Below the pieces are notes generated by a model. That model worked only from the letters and a program-made list of their open reading frames with translations. It did no database searches and had not been told where the DNA came from. From Prosthecobacter fusiformis (lineage in GTDB: Bacteria; Verrucomicrobiota; Verrucomicrobiia; Verrucomicrobiales; Verrucomicrobiaceae): DNA of 64,000 nucleotides. Positions 44,501 to 53,328 of the stretch are shown one piece after another (within the stretch, counting starts at the first letter, position 1; the number at the start of each line of letters is the position of its first letter). A program made the translations under genes and the position numbers. The stretch covers positions 124,001 through 188,000 of the forward strand of contig NZ_SOCA01000001.1 in NCBI RefSeq assembly GCF_004364345.1, given 5' to 3'.

Positions 44501-45501
44501 TTCGTCGGCACCTTTTCCACCGGTGGCAGGTTGTCATCCTTCACCACCAGATCCCCACCTTTGGCGATGGCCCAAACGCGCAGATCACGATTGGCTGTCT
44601 TCACATCCCTCTGCGTCATCTCCTGCTGCATCACTTGGAAATTGGAGATGTAAGGCTTCTCGGGAGTCCTTTCGTTCTGCTTGAAACCGCCGACTCCAGC
44701 CGCATAGGCCAGTCCGCTGCGTCCGCCATAAACGTTGTAACCATCCACGGTACGATACCGCTGATGCCACTCCCAATTCTTCTCCACAATGGCCTGGCGC
44801 AGCTTTTCATTCACCTGCGGTGCTTCCTCTCCAGTCAGCGTCTTGAAGGCAGCTTCAGCCACCACCTTGTCACCCTTTTCGTTAAGATACAGACCGTTAA
44901 GGCTCAGCGGTTCATCGGAAGCCGTCTGCACCGTTGGCGCAAACAGATCCACAAAGGTCACCCCATTCGCCGCCGCCACCTCACTCATGGCAGCCGTGTA
45001 GTTCTGCAAATTGGTATTCTTTTCATCCACCGGTGGCAGGCTCGGATTCGCCAGCTTTTCCAAAGCGATGGGCGAAAACAAAACGATGCGTGGCGGAGCC
45101 TTCCCACTGAAGTTTTTCGCCTGGGTCTCCTTCAAAAAGGTATCCAGGTTCTTCTTGAACTCGTCCAGCCCCTCGTAGCCCTTGAAAGACTCATTGTTAC
45201 CATAGAAGGCAAAGATCACATCCGCCTTCACCTTCGCCAGCCACTCATCCCGCGTGCCAAAGTTATCCACCCGATGCCAGGTCTGCACCTCATCCCCCGA
45301 GAAAGCGAGGTTGCGAAAAGTCAGGTCCTTGTCCGCATTCGCCTGCGTGATCATCGTCTCCAGCCATCCAAAATGCTGAGATCGATCCGGCAGGACATTG
45401 CCCAGAATGGCGATGGAATCCCCCTTCTGGAACTGGACCTGCGCCACCAATGGCGCAGCGAAGCCAAGAACGGCGAATAAAATAGAGAAGCTGGTTTTCA
45501 T
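41545..45501 (-). CDS. Secreted SGNH hydrolase-PVC dehydrogenase-HEAT-copper domain fusion
   Basis: A 1318-residue exported protein (signal peptide MKTSFSILFAVLGFAAPLVA). Residues about 25-260 form an SGNH/GDSL-like hydrolase (blocks AILGNVL, FAFYGNNESF, IVLFSPIA). About 380-760 is the Pirellula/Verrucomicrobium 'membrane-bound dehydrogenase' beta-propeller (SGMKIQLFADEKMFPELVNPVAM, IFEDTDNDGKADKMT, ADTDGDGKGDK). HEAT-like helical repeats follow (about 790-1180). The last ~130 residues form an azurin/plastocyanin-type domain with copper ligands in MPHNFVI and VCTFPGHALIM. It may oxidise or hydrolyse glycans in the periplasm and pass electrons to copper; the substrate is unknown. Confidence 0.85.
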   Translation of the reverse strand: MKTSFSILFAVLGFAAPLVAQVQFQKGDSIAILGNVLPDRSQHFGWLETMITQANADKDLTFRNLAFSGDEVQTWHRVDNFGTRDEWLAKVKADVIFAFYGNNESFKGYEGLDEFKKNLDTFLKETQAKNFSGKAPPRIVLFSPIALEKLANPSLPPVDEKNTNLQNYTAAMSEVAAANGVTFVDLFAPTVQTASDEPLSLNGLYLNEKGDKVVAEAAFKTLTGEEAPQVNEKLRQAIVEKNWEWHQRYRTVDGYNVYGGRSGLAYAAGVGGFKQNERTPEKPYISNFQVMQQEMTQRDVKTANRDLRVWAIAKGGDLVVKDDNLPPVEKVPTNMPDPKEGKEFNKVPMTGMTFTEEGLIAIPDATEKMKDIQVHSGMKIQLFADEKMFPELVNPVAMQWDTKGRLWVSAWLNYPERTPTSPKGDSLLIFEDTDNDGKADKMTTFADDLNCPTGFQIYKDGVIVMQSPSLVYIADTDGDGKGDKRERILMGLCAADSHHETCYLSYDNGGAIYPSDGVFHRTQVETVNGVVRNTNGAIYRYDINRNELERFTTNATVNPHGKIWDRWGNSYFTDATGNVNTFAEASSCYLPREGGGSAKMNPFWDRPARPSPGNGIISSRHFPEEFQNNFLNCNVIGFQGIWRVKLSQDGSGMKGETVEDLVKADPAVYPTFRPACVSVGLDGALYFCDWSNAIIGHMQHHLRDPNRDHGHGRIYKMTYEGRPLLKPKKIDGESIPNLLELLKEWEDVTRQLAKVELAKHDAKEVAAAAKKWAAALDKSDPEYEHHRLEALWTHQWVDVVDAELLKEVLSSPDARARAAATRVLSYWKDQVPGALDLLRASVNDADPRVRMHGVRALSFYQPTADAEKALEIAYDVLKHPTDYYIDHVFGECRKGLQSVLKTKLLPKDPAALAEYITKTSDADLKGLPDIEPVLIEKLTRPKVAADVRANALTELVKLTGNDRTLEIVKLLQRLDAAGGRLNSTAEEIGKMLVLEIQGHLMRHREGILELATKGTQPPVIRAAYAALMITDSGPDEIWKSTTGKARVYLLEAIALIPSTKASLRAKCQPLLTALLQDGQADAATLKAVLAALPLMSPNQASANFAIAADHLIAGKERNAAAKALMKFPKTNWDAAKAKPVTDSVLAYAKSVPAGDRSKQEYVEIITAAKEMAALQGDAAASILKDLSAVSVDVFIVHTVHEQLRYDTTKLTVKAGKSFEVIFENDDVMPHNFVIVPPGKHMDIGNAAMTMTPDKVDKQGRAYLPAKFEKEIIAATKLLEPGQKEQLKVRAPNQPGDYEFVCTFPGHALIMWGTLTVTK

Positions 45502-45661
45502 ACAAGGTTGGAACAAGGCGGGCGAGTGGATACGGCCCGGAGGCCGTTTCCTTTCCGCACTGTCACCCAACATCCCTCGCGAGAGGCCAGAACCGGACAG
45601 TCAAACTCCTGCTTTTCTCGCCGGAGATCACAAAAAAATCCATCACGTTAGCAATACATAC

Positions 45662-46165
45662 TCAGGCCGTTTCAGATCCCGGCGCTTTCAAGTTTTTATA
45701 CCATGTCCGAACTGGCGTGAGCATCAAATGCATGGTGGCCAGCACGAACGCTGGCGCGAAGACCAGCAGTCTCATCGGCGACATATCCTCCTCAAGCCTA
45801 TTCCAGGAGGGAACAAAGATGGCTGAGATCACAGCGACTACATCGACGGAGACAATAGCCACCATCAAAAACATCTGAAAGCCGAGACACCGCACCAAAA
45901 ACCAAACGAACAAAACCAGATTTAACCTCACCGCAATCACCGGATAACCCAGGACAAGCTCCGGCAAAAAACGACCGATTAACTCACGTTGGAGCAACAG
46001 GCCTAACAAATAAACGCCAAACCAGATCCACCCCAAGAGCCTTTGTGACTTCGTAAAGTAACGAGGCCTCATCCACCAGATCCAAAAAGCGGGAAAAATG
46101 ACCATTCCGATCCAAAAGAAAATACGTCCCCGCGTAGTCTCCAGATCGTGTGGATAATCATTCAT
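45662..46165 (-). CDS. Hypothetical multi-pass membrane protein
   Basis: A 167-residue protein with four or five hydrophobic segments (IFFWIGMVIFPAFWIWWM, LLGWIWFGVYLLGLLL, NLVLFVWFLVRCLGF, MFLMVAIVSVDVVAVISAIFV, LLVFAPAFVLATMHLML). No known family recognised. It follows the long coiled-coil gene on the same strand and may be transcribed with it. Confidence 0.7.
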   Translation of the reverse strand: MNDYPHDLETTRGRIFFWIGMVIFPAFWIWWMRPRYFTKSQRLLGWIWFGVYLLGLLLQRELIGRFLPELVLGYPVIAVRLNLVLFVWFLVRCLGFQMFLMVAIVSVDVVAVISAIFVPSWNRLEEDMSPMRLLVFAPAFVLATMHLMLTPVRTWYKNLKAPGSETA

Positions 46166-46188
46166 ATGCTGAGCTTCGCCGATTGGCC

Positions 46189-49100
46189 TTACTTCGGCAA
46201 CATGGTGAAATACTGCTCTTCCATCTGTTTCACCTTGGTGCGAAGGGGATCGAGCTGGGGTTCCATTTTGGCGAGTTCGGTGGTGATTTCGGCGAGGTTT
46301 TTATCGCGGACAGGGATGTCTTTTTCGGCGGCGGCGATGGCGGCTTCGGACTCGGTCTTTTTCTTTTTCGCGGCTTCGAGTGCGGTGATGGACTGGCCGA
46401 CTTCGAGTTTCTTGGCTTCGACAATTTTGGTCTCGGCGTCGAGCTTCGCGTGAGCTTCGGCGAAGGCGGCTTCGAGCGGCGGTTGGGCGGCTTTCAGTTG
46501 GGCGATGACCGCATTGATCGGGGCGGCTTTGGCTCCAAATTCAGCTTCCAGGGCGGCAGGGATGGCTTGCTTGGCAGCCAGAGCAGCCTGCTGGGCGGCG
46601 ATTTCTTTGCTGATGCTTTCATGCTGACCGCGATGAGGAGCGACGGCTTTTTCGGCAGCAGCCAGTTCGGCTTTGGCAGCAGGTATCTGCTTCTCTGCCT
46701 GGGCGGCGGCAGCAGTGGCATTGGTTAGGTCTGCTTTGGTCTTCGCGACGACATTGCGTGAATCGGTGAGCACCTTCTGTGCGGCCTCATTGGCTGCGCG
46801 ACGGGCATCGAATTCGCCCTGGGCATCGGCCAGTTTCAGAGTGGCCTCGGTGGCTTGTTTTTCAGCGGCAGCCTGCTTGGCCTGAGCGGCGGAAAGTGCC
46901 TGCTCATGAGGCGCGGCATCTTCATTTTTGGCCTTGGCATCGGCCAGTGCTTTTTCAGCCTGGGCTACTTCGGCACGGGCAGACTGAATGGCACGGCCAG
47001 AGTTAGCCGTGGCGAGACGCACTTCGGCCAATGCCTTGTCGGCAGCCTGGAGATCCTCGGTGATTTTGGCCAAGGGAGCCTCGGCATCAGCAACGCCTTT
47101 TTCCTGGGCTGGCAGTGCAGCCGTGAGGTCGGCAGCGGACTTTTTAGCGGCCGCAAGATCCGCCTCAAACTTGGTGACATTGGCCAGCTTGCTCTTCACC
47201 TGCTCTTCTGGAGCTTTGAGTGCGGCAGCGACTTCAGCCAGTTTTTTAACCAGAGGATCAATGGCTTTTTGGATGTCCTCGGCAGACTTTTTGGAGGCGG
47301 CGATGCCATCGTCACGAACCTTGGCAAGAGCGGCGACTTCGGCCTCGCGGGCAGCGAGGGTTTTCTTATGCTCATCCAGCTTGGCCGCAGCCGCTGCATC
47401 CGCGGTGCGAGTGGGTGTGGTGGCAGCCTCGAGGCCTTCGAGTTCAGCCTTCAGCTTGGCCAGGGTGGCCTCATGCTGAGGGATCTGATTGGTGGCTTCG
47501 GCGATGGCTTTTGTGGATGACTCGATGCGTGCAAAGTTGGCAGCCTTAGCTTCTTCGTTCTCTTTCTTGGCGGCTGTGTAATCGTTAAAGTCGCCTTCCA
47601 GCTTGGCCAGCTTTTCCTTCTCGGTTAGGACACCGACATTGAACTGGGCAGCCTTCAAAACCGTGGGCAGTTTTTGCATCACGGCGATCTGGCTCTTGTG
47701 GTCGGCAAGCTGGGCTTCGAGGGGTGGCAAAGCAGCCTTTGCATCCGCGACCTGCTTCTCATTGTCTGCGATGTTTTTCGGCCAGGCTTCGAGGCCCTTC
47801 TTCAGACCCGGCAGTTGCTTTTCCTTGGCAGGCTTGGCAGCTTTCAAAGCGGCAACTTGGTCCTGAGCGGCTTTGATGGCCTTGTCGAAATCAGCGATGG
47901 GCTGAGGTGCGGCAGCGGTGGCCTGTTTCAGAGCCTCCAGCTTGCCAGTTTGCTCGCCAATGGCTTGGGTAAGTTCGGCCACTTTTGGCGCGTCTTCAGG
48001 CTTGGTGAGGGCGGCTTTGTCAGCATTCAGCTTGGCCAATGCAGCCTCAATGTTTTTGATTTCAGCCAGGGATTGCTCATGTGTTTTGAGGAGGGCGACC
48101 TGCGCATCCTTTTTGGCCTGCGCCTCGGGCACGGTCTTTTCAGCCGCGGCGATCTGGGCTGGAAGATTCTTGACCTCCTCCTCTAGCGCGGCAACAGCAG
48201 CCTGGGCATCGGCGGCTTTTTTCTTGGTTTCGGCAAGCCGGGCTTCGGCTGCTGGAACAGCTTCCTGCGCCGCCTTCAATTTAGCTTCCACTTCAGGCAA
48301 CTGGCTGACGAGTGTGGCGGCCATTTTTTCAGACTCGACGATCCGTTGAGCAATGAGCGGCGGATTGCTGGAAAGCTGGCCTTTTTCAAGCATCTTGGCC
48401 TCTACAGACCAGACTTTAATCTCGCCCCGCCAGTTGGCAGAAACAGCCGTTTTGGAATCGTGAAGGGCGACTACTTTGGTGACGATATCACCCTGGCTGG
48501 CGGCTTCGCCAATCTTGGTGCCATTCATGTCCCAGGTGCGGATGAGTCCGTCATTGCCACTGGAGACAAGGCGGCCATCGGGAGTGAAGGACACAGACTG
48601 GACACCACCGCCATGGGCGGCCCAATTCTTGACCTGCTTGCCCTCGTTCATTTCCCAAAGACTGATGGTACCGTCCATGGAGCTGGAGGCGAGGATATTG
48701 GAATCCGCGCGCCAAGCGAGATCTGTGCAGGAGGCTTTGTGCTGACCCAGGACATAAAATTCACCGCCATTGGAGGCTTCCCAAACCATGACATTGCCAT
48801 TGCGGTCTGAGGTGGCGAGCAAGACACCATCGGGACTGAAGGCAGTGCCCATGATCCATTCAGTATGCTTGCTGATCATGTAGAGCTCTTCACCAGTGGC
48901 GGTGTCGTACACCTTTACCTTTTTGGAGGGGCTACCAATGACGACCATCTTTTGATCGGGGCTGATGTCAGCACTCATGACCTGGTCAAACTCCTTGCCG
49001 ATTTCGACAATGCGTTTGCCCGTCTTTACATCCCACACAATCGCATGGCCGAGCTTGCCGCCTTTGCCGCCGCCCATGATGAGGAGGGAGCCGTTGCGGC

Positions 49101-49740
49101 TGAAGCTGAGGCTGCGTGCATACCCTTCCTCATAGGGGAAAATGCCAGCGAGCTGGCGGGTATCCGTATCATAGAGCAGGATCTGCTTGGTCCCGGCCAC
49201 GGCCATGAGGGAAGTCCAGGGACTGGCGGCCATGGCGATGACGGCAGTGGTACGTGGAGTCACAATAACAGGCTCCAGCAGCACGTGCTCAGGCTTGGCA
49301 ATGGGGCCTTCAGGCCTGCCGCTGGTGACGGTGACGGCCATTTCCACTTTTGGTTTGGCGGATTTTTTGGCGACGCTGGACTTCGTCTCCAGCAAACCGC
49401 CGCTGATCCATTTGGCGAGGATCTCGAGTTCTTTGGCATTCAGAGGAGCACCTTCAGGTGGCATGAATGGCTCTTCCTTTTTGGCACAGGTGGCCCAGAG
49501 GCGGCTGGCATCCGAGTTACCCGCATCCACGATGGCACCCCCGCCACCCCCGGTCATGAGAGCACCAAAGCTGGTTAGGTCGAGGTCGCCTTTCTTTTTG
49601 TCTGGGCTGTGGCAGGAAAAACATTTGTTCTCCAGCAAGGGACGAACGTGGTCCTCATAAGTGATCTTTTCGGCATCTTGGGCGACCGCAGCGGCGGCAG
49701 AGAAGAGGCTGAGTGAAAGGATCTTAGCGTGGGTCTTCAT
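46189..49740 (-). CDS. Exported WD40 protein with CxxCH motif and 700-residue coiled coil
   Basis: A 1183-residue protein. A signal peptide (MKTHAKILSLSLFSAAAAVA) is followed by a c-type-like CxxCH motif (C40-F-S-C43-H44) in the PVC 'ENKCFSCHSPDKKKGDLDL' block. About 130-440 holds seven WD40-like blades (FSPDGVLLATSDRNGNVMVW, SSMDGTISLWEM). From about 445 to the end the sequence is an almost unbroken alanine- and lysine-rich coiled coil, predicted to be an extended rod. I chose the ATG at 49740; the 60 residues upstream are a read-through of a duplicated leader and REP hairpins. The role is structural or scaffold for periplasmic electron-transfer proteins, by inference. Confidence 0.85.
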   Translation of the reverse strand: MKTHAKILSLSLFSAAAAVAQDAEKITYEDHVRPLLENKCFSCHSPDKKKGDLDLTSFGALMTGGGGGAIVDAGNSDASRLWATCAKKEEPFMPPEGAPLNAKELEILAKWISGGLLETKSSVAKKSAKPKVEMAVTVTSGRPEGPIAKPEHVLLEPVIVTPRTTAVIAMAASPWTSLMAVAGTKQILLYDTDTRQLAGIFPYEEGYARSLSFSRNGSLLIMGGGKGGKLGHAIVWDVKTGKRIVEIGKEFDQVMSADISPDQKMVVIGSPSKKVKVYDTATGEELYMISKHTEWIMGTAFSPDGVLLATSDRNGNVMVWEASNGGEFYVLGQHKASCTDLAWRADSNILASSSMDGTISLWEMNEGKQVKNWAAHGGGVQSVSFTPDGRLVSSGNDGLIRTWDMNGTKIGEAASQGDIVTKVVALHDSKTAVSANWRGEIKVWSVEAKMLEKGQLSSNPPLIAQRIVESEKMAATLVSQLPEVEAKLKAAQEAVPAAEARLAETKKKAADAQAAVAALEEEVKNLPAQIAAAEKTVPEAQAKKDAQVALLKTHEQSLAEIKNIEAALAKLNADKAALTKPEDAPKVAELTQAIGEQTGKLEALKQATAAAPQPIADFDKAIKAAQDQVAALKAAKPAKEKQLPGLKKGLEAWPKNIADNEKQVADAKAALPPLEAQLADHKSQIAVMQKLPTVLKAAQFNVGVLTEKEKLAKLEGDFNDYTAAKKENEEAKAANFARIESSTKAIAEATNQIPQHEATLAKLKAELEGLEAATTPTRTADAAAAAKLDEHKKTLAAREAEVAALAKVRDDGIAASKKSAEDIQKAIDPLVKKLAEVAAALKAPEEQVKSKLANVTKFEADLAAAKKSAADLTAALPAQEKGVADAEAPLAKITEDLQAADKALAEVRLATANSGRAIQSARAEVAQAEKALADAKAKNEDAAPHEQALSAAQAKQAAAEKQATEATLKLADAQGEFDARRAANEAAQKVLTDSRNVVAKTKADLTNATAAAAQAEKQIPAAKAELAAAEKAVAPHRGQHESISKEIAAQQAALAAKQAIPAALEAEFGAKAAPINAVIAQLKAAQPPLEAAFAEAHAKLDAETKIVEAKKLEVGQSITALEAAKKKKTESEAAIAAAEKDIPVRDKNLAEITTELAKMEPQLDPLRTKVKQMEEQYFTMLPK

Positions 49741-49776
49741 GGGGGAACAGAATGCAAGGGACGAGCGACCAAACCA

Positions 49777-49918
49777 GCGGACAGGAGTGTCCGCGCTCCC
49801 TTCAGGGATCTTGGCGTGGGTCTTCATGGGGAGGCGGAGACAATGAGGGATCAGAGGATGCGGACGAGGGCGTCCGCGCTCCGGGTGAGATGGTTGCGGA
49901 CGAGGGCGTCTGCACTCC
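49777..49918 (+). repeat. Three copies of a REP-like hairpin GCGGAC...GTCCGC
   Basis: GCGGACAGGAGTGTCCGCGCTCC (split: arms GCGGACA and TGTCCGC) at 49777, and GCGGACGAGGGCGTCCGC-type copies at 49860 and 49896. Between them the 25 bases at 49803-49829 repeat the 5' end of the following gene (GGATCTTNGCGTGGGTCTTCAT), apparently a small duplication. Confidence 0.65.
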
Positions 49919-49924
49919 ATGGGT

Positions 49925-52792
49925 TTAATGATTGAAGTAAAACTCTTTGGAGTTCATGAGGGCCCAGAAGACGTCTTCGAGGGCCTGCTGCCGCTGATCA
50001 GGAGCGGCGGCGAGGGTCTGACTGATGGACTCTTTTTCCTTGTCCTTGGGCATGCGGCCAAAGACGCGCAGGAACATGTTTTCGACGATTTGATCATCGG
50101 TCAGTTTTTCAGCGATGAGCTTGGAGACGACCTTGCCCTGCTTGATGCGATCATTGACGGCATCACCGTTCATGAGGTGAAGGGCCTGGGAGAGAGTCGG
50201 CTCCATTTTCACTTCGCAGGAGCACACGGACTCACGCTTGGCACGGCCGAAGGTGTTCAGGAAGTAATTGCTGACAGCACCATCGGCGATCTGCACGGCG
50301 CGGGCACCGAGAGGCAGGCCCTGGAATTTGTTAGGCGTCTCGGTGATCTGGGAAATGGCATCCAGCAGGATCTCAGCACGAACACGGCGGACCTGGGCAT
50401 GGGAGAAGTTTTTCTTATCCCCGGCATTGGTCTCATTGACCTTGGTGCTGCGCTGATAGGTCATGGACATGCAGATGTCTTTCACGAGACGGCGCATGTC
50501 ATACTTGTAGTTCGTCAGGTTCTCGGCCAGGGCGGTGAGAAGCTCGGGGTTGGAAGGCGGGTTGGAGACGCGGACGTCATCCACAGGATCGACGATGCCG
50601 AGACCGAAGAAGTGGGACCAGACGATGTTGGAGATGTTGCGGGCGAAGTAAGGGTTCTTCGGGGAGGCAATCCACTCGGCGAGGATCTTGCGGCGGTCAT
50701 CGCCAGGCTTGATCTCGGGGGCTTCTCCGCCGAGGAACTTGGGCTTCATGACTGCCTGAGTGAGGAAGTGCTTGGACTCGCCGCTCTTGTTGTTGAAGAT
50801 GACGACTTCCTGCGGGTCATCGGTGGCCTTGCGGCCGATCTGGGAGAAGAAGGCCTTGAAACCATAGTAGTCATCCATGGTCCAGCGATCAAACGGATGG
50901 TTATGGCACTGGGCGCACTGAATGCGCATGCCCATGAAGACCTGGGCGACGTTTTCCGTGAGCTTGAGCTGGTCGAGCTCCGTCTGGTAGAAGTTCACGG
51001 CGGGGGTGGAGACGGTGCCGCCGGTTGAGGAAAGAAGCTCAGTGACGATCTCGTCCAGAGGGACGTTTTTGCCGATGCGCTCGCCAAGCCAGTTGTAATA
51101 AAGGAGGGCGTTTTTGTAGAAGGGCGGGCGGTTGTTGTTGCCCTCGATATCGGAGCGGATCTGAAGGAGCTCGGCCCACTTCATGACCCAGACTTCTGTG
51201 AATTCCTTGCGCTGGGTGAGGGAGTCGATCAGGCTCTCGCGCTTCTTCGGATTGGCATCGGCGAGGAAGCCTTTGATCTCGTCCGGCTTTGGATAAATGC
51301 CGATGACGTCAATGTAGGCACGGCGGACGAATTCTTCATCGGTGCAGACGCCGCTGGGCAGGATGCGCAGCTTGTGGAGGTTCTCATTAACCAGGGTGTC
51401 GATGTAATTGTTTTCGACCAGCTTCGGACGCTCATACTCCAGCTTGGCAGGGATGACGAGCACCTGGGCGGTGACGCTATACACATCGAACCGGGCGAGG
51501 GTGAAGGCTGCACCACGGTCCCCGCTCGTCACCAGGCCATCTTTATTGATGGTGGCCGTCGGGTCATTATTGGACATGAAGAGGGCCAGCTTAGTGACAT
51601 CGCGGTCGCTGCCATCCGAATAGGTGGCGCGGACGGTGATCTGCTGAGTGCTGCCAGCACCTTCCATGACGATCTGCTTCGGATAGACCTCAATGCCAGT
51701 GACTTTGGCGATGTCCTTGCCATCATAGGGTGCGCCGTTGCTGATCCATTCCAGGATGGCCTGGTTATACTGGGATTCTGGCTCATAGCACTGGTTGCCC
51801 GAGTGAGGGACTGCGCCCACGGCTTTTTCCACCAGGGTGCTTTCCTCCGGAATGGCGAGGTTCACACGGCGGCCTACGAGTTCCCGAGTCAGACGGTTGT
51901 AGTCACCCTCAGGGTCCATGCCGAAGAGGCTGAGACGGAATCCATCTTTGCCACGGGCAGCGCCATGGCAGCCACCGGCATTGCAACCACCACGCAGGAA
52001 CACGGGCATGACATCGAGATTGAAGGAAATGGGGCGGTCCTTGTGGCCAGCGTTGAGTGCGATCGGGGCCTTAACGGTCGTTGTGCCGAGGGTGGCTATG
52101 AGCTCGGTAGAACCGGTATCGGCGACAGGCTTGAGCACGTCCCCTTTCAAAGAGGCGACATTGGCATCTGCGACGCGCAGATTGGAAAACAAGGTGACAT
52201 CTCGCGTGGTGGCATCCGCGAAGGTGGCCATGACGACGACTTGATGAAAGTCGCGTTTCGTTTCCAAAGAGAACTTGTCTGGGAAGATTTCAAGCTTGGT
52301 CAAGGAGGGCAACTTGGCGTTGAGATCGGCCAGGGCCTTGAGCTCTTCCGGGGTTTTATGACGCAGGGTCAGACCTTGGGGCCACTGGGCACCTTCGGCG
52401 ATCCAGCGCTTCAGCAATTCAGTCTCCGCAGCGGCTAGAGGGCCACCTTTGGGAGGCATGATGTCATCATGATCCGCAGGCAGAAGTACACGTTTGATCA
52501 GTTCACTTTCATCCGGTTTGCCAGGGACGAGGGATGGGCCGGAGGAGCCGCCTTTGATCATGGCCTCCGCCGTGTCCATGAGGAGCTTGCCCTTCACCTT
52601 GGAGGGGTTGTGGCACTCCAGGCATTTGCTTTCTAAGATGGACTGAACCTGAGTGAAATCCACCGGGGCCGGGGCTGCGGCGACGGGGGCAGCCACGACG
52701 GCAGGGGCAGCTTCAGGGCTTGCGAAACCCAAGGCGGGCAACGCAGCGAGGCTGAACAGGCTGAGGCGGAGGGCTAGGCGGGGGCGTGTCAT
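49925..52792 (-). CDS. PVC-type DUF1549/DUF1553 protein with heme motifs
   Basis: A 955-residue exported protein. A signal peptide is followed by an Ala/Pro-rich stretch and a cytochrome-c-like CxxCH (C57-L-E-C60-H61). A CNAGGCH motif appears near residue 265, a bacterial Ig-like domain (IEVYPKQIVMEGAGSTQQITVRATYSDGS) near 375, DUF1549 (VRRAYIDVIGIYPKPDEIKGFL) and a CAQCHNHPFDRW motif near 630, then DUF1553 to the end. These PSD1-type proteins are a hallmark of planctomycetes and verrucomicrobia and are thought to carry electrons in the periplasm during polysaccharide breakdown; activity is not proven. It precedes the CxxCH-WD40 gene in the same direction. Confidence 0.92.
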   Translation of the reverse strand: MTRPRLALRLSLFSLAALPALGFASPEAAPAVVAAPVAAAPAPVDFTQVQSILESKCLECHNPSKVKGKLLMDTAEAMIKGGSSGPSLVPGKPDESELIKRVLLPADHDDIMPPKGGPLAAAETELLKRWIAEGAQWPQGLTLRHKTPEELKALADLNAKLPSLTKLEIFPDKFSLETKRDFHQVVVMATFADATTRDVTLFSNLRVADANVASLKGDVLKPVADTGSTELIATLGTTTVKAPIALNAGHKDRPISFNLDVMPVFLRGGCNAGGCHGAARGKDGFRLSLFGMDPEGDYNRLTRELVGRRVNLAIPEESTLVEKAVGAVPHSGNQCYEPESQYNQAILEWISNGAPYDGKDIAKVTGIEVYPKQIVMEGAGSTQQITVRATYSDGSDRDVTKLALFMSNNDPTATINKDGLVTSGDRGAAFTLARFDVYSVTAQVLVIPAKLEYERPKLVENNYIDTLVNENLHKLRILPSGVCTDEEFVRRAYIDVIGIYPKPDEIKGFLADANPKKRESLIDSLTQRKEFTEVWVMKWAELLQIRSDIEGNNNRPPFYKNALLYYNWLGERIGKNVPLDEIVTELLSSTGGTVSTPAVNFYQTELDQLKLTENVAQVFMGMRIQCAQCHNHPFDRWTMDDYYGFKAFFSQIGRKATDDPQEVVIFNNKSGESKHFLTQAVMKPKFLGGEAPEIKPGDDRRKILAEWIASPKNPYFARNISNIVWSHFFGLGIVDPVDDVRVSNPPSNPELLTALAENLTNYKYDMRRLVKDICMSMTYQRSTKVNETNAGDKKNFSHAQVRRVRAEILLDAISQITETPNKFQGLPLGARAVQIADGAVSNYFLNTFGRAKRESVCSCEVKMEPTLSQALHLMNGDAVNDRIKQGKVVSKLIAEKLTDDQIVENMFLRVFGRMPKDKEKESISQTLAAAPDQRQQALEDVFWALMNSKEFYFNH

Positions 52793-53328
52793 GGAGACGA
52801 GTGGGGGCTTGAAGCATACCTACGCTTCATCTTTGTGGTTTTTTCGATAATGGACAAAAATCACACACAATCAGTAGGTTAAAGAGGATTGTCCATGCGG
52901 GCGGGAACACGCAGCGGGTGGGGTGCATGGGACACTTTTTATCCCTGCGGGAGGCGATGGGGAGAATTTCGAATTTTTCCCCATTGGGGGATTTTGCGAG
53001 ATGATTCGTTGAGGATCAACGTTTTTGGATGGGGAGTGGATTCCCCATGTTGTCCCCATGCGGGGAGCGTTGGGGAAACGAGTGCCTCCTTTGGGGAACC
53101 GGGAAGCGAATCCGGCGAATAAAGGTTTGGCGGATGGCGCGGACACGGCCACAATTTTGGTTAGGGCATGAGCAGGCGCAAGCGAGTGGTACCCCGACTT
53201 GGGCGAAGTGGCGAAGAAACAGCGCGTGATAAGGGGGGCGAGAGAGTAAACGCCTACTACGGGAACACCACCCGCTGGTGCGGGCAGCTACGGGGAACCC
53301 ACCCGCTGGTGCGGGCGGCTACGGAGAT
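52793..53328. other. 536-bp gap with G-rich tracts and dispersed hairpins
   Basis: No gene recognised. The left half carries many GGGGA/GGGGAA and GGAAT stretches (positions 52955-53120) on the plus strand. Two CCCGC-TGGT-GCGGG hairpins lie at 53271-53284 and 53302-53315 (see 35715). The promoter of the PSD1-type gene must lie close to 52800-52870. Confidence 0.5.
53271..53315. repeat. Two copies of hairpin CCCGC-TGGT-GCGGG
   Basis: At 53271-53284 and 53302-53315, the reverse-complement form of the 35715 repeat; both stand just downstream (3') of the PPC gene and could serve as transcription or mRNA-stabilising hairpins. Confidence 0.6.

Noticed and set aside
43117-45480. Two long plus-strand frames
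   Set aside because: Antisense to the copper-domain fusion protein; composition typical of shadow frames.
49919-52438. Long plus-strand frames
   Set aside because: Antisense to the DUF1549/DUF1553 gene, which has CxxCH motifs and a signal peptide.
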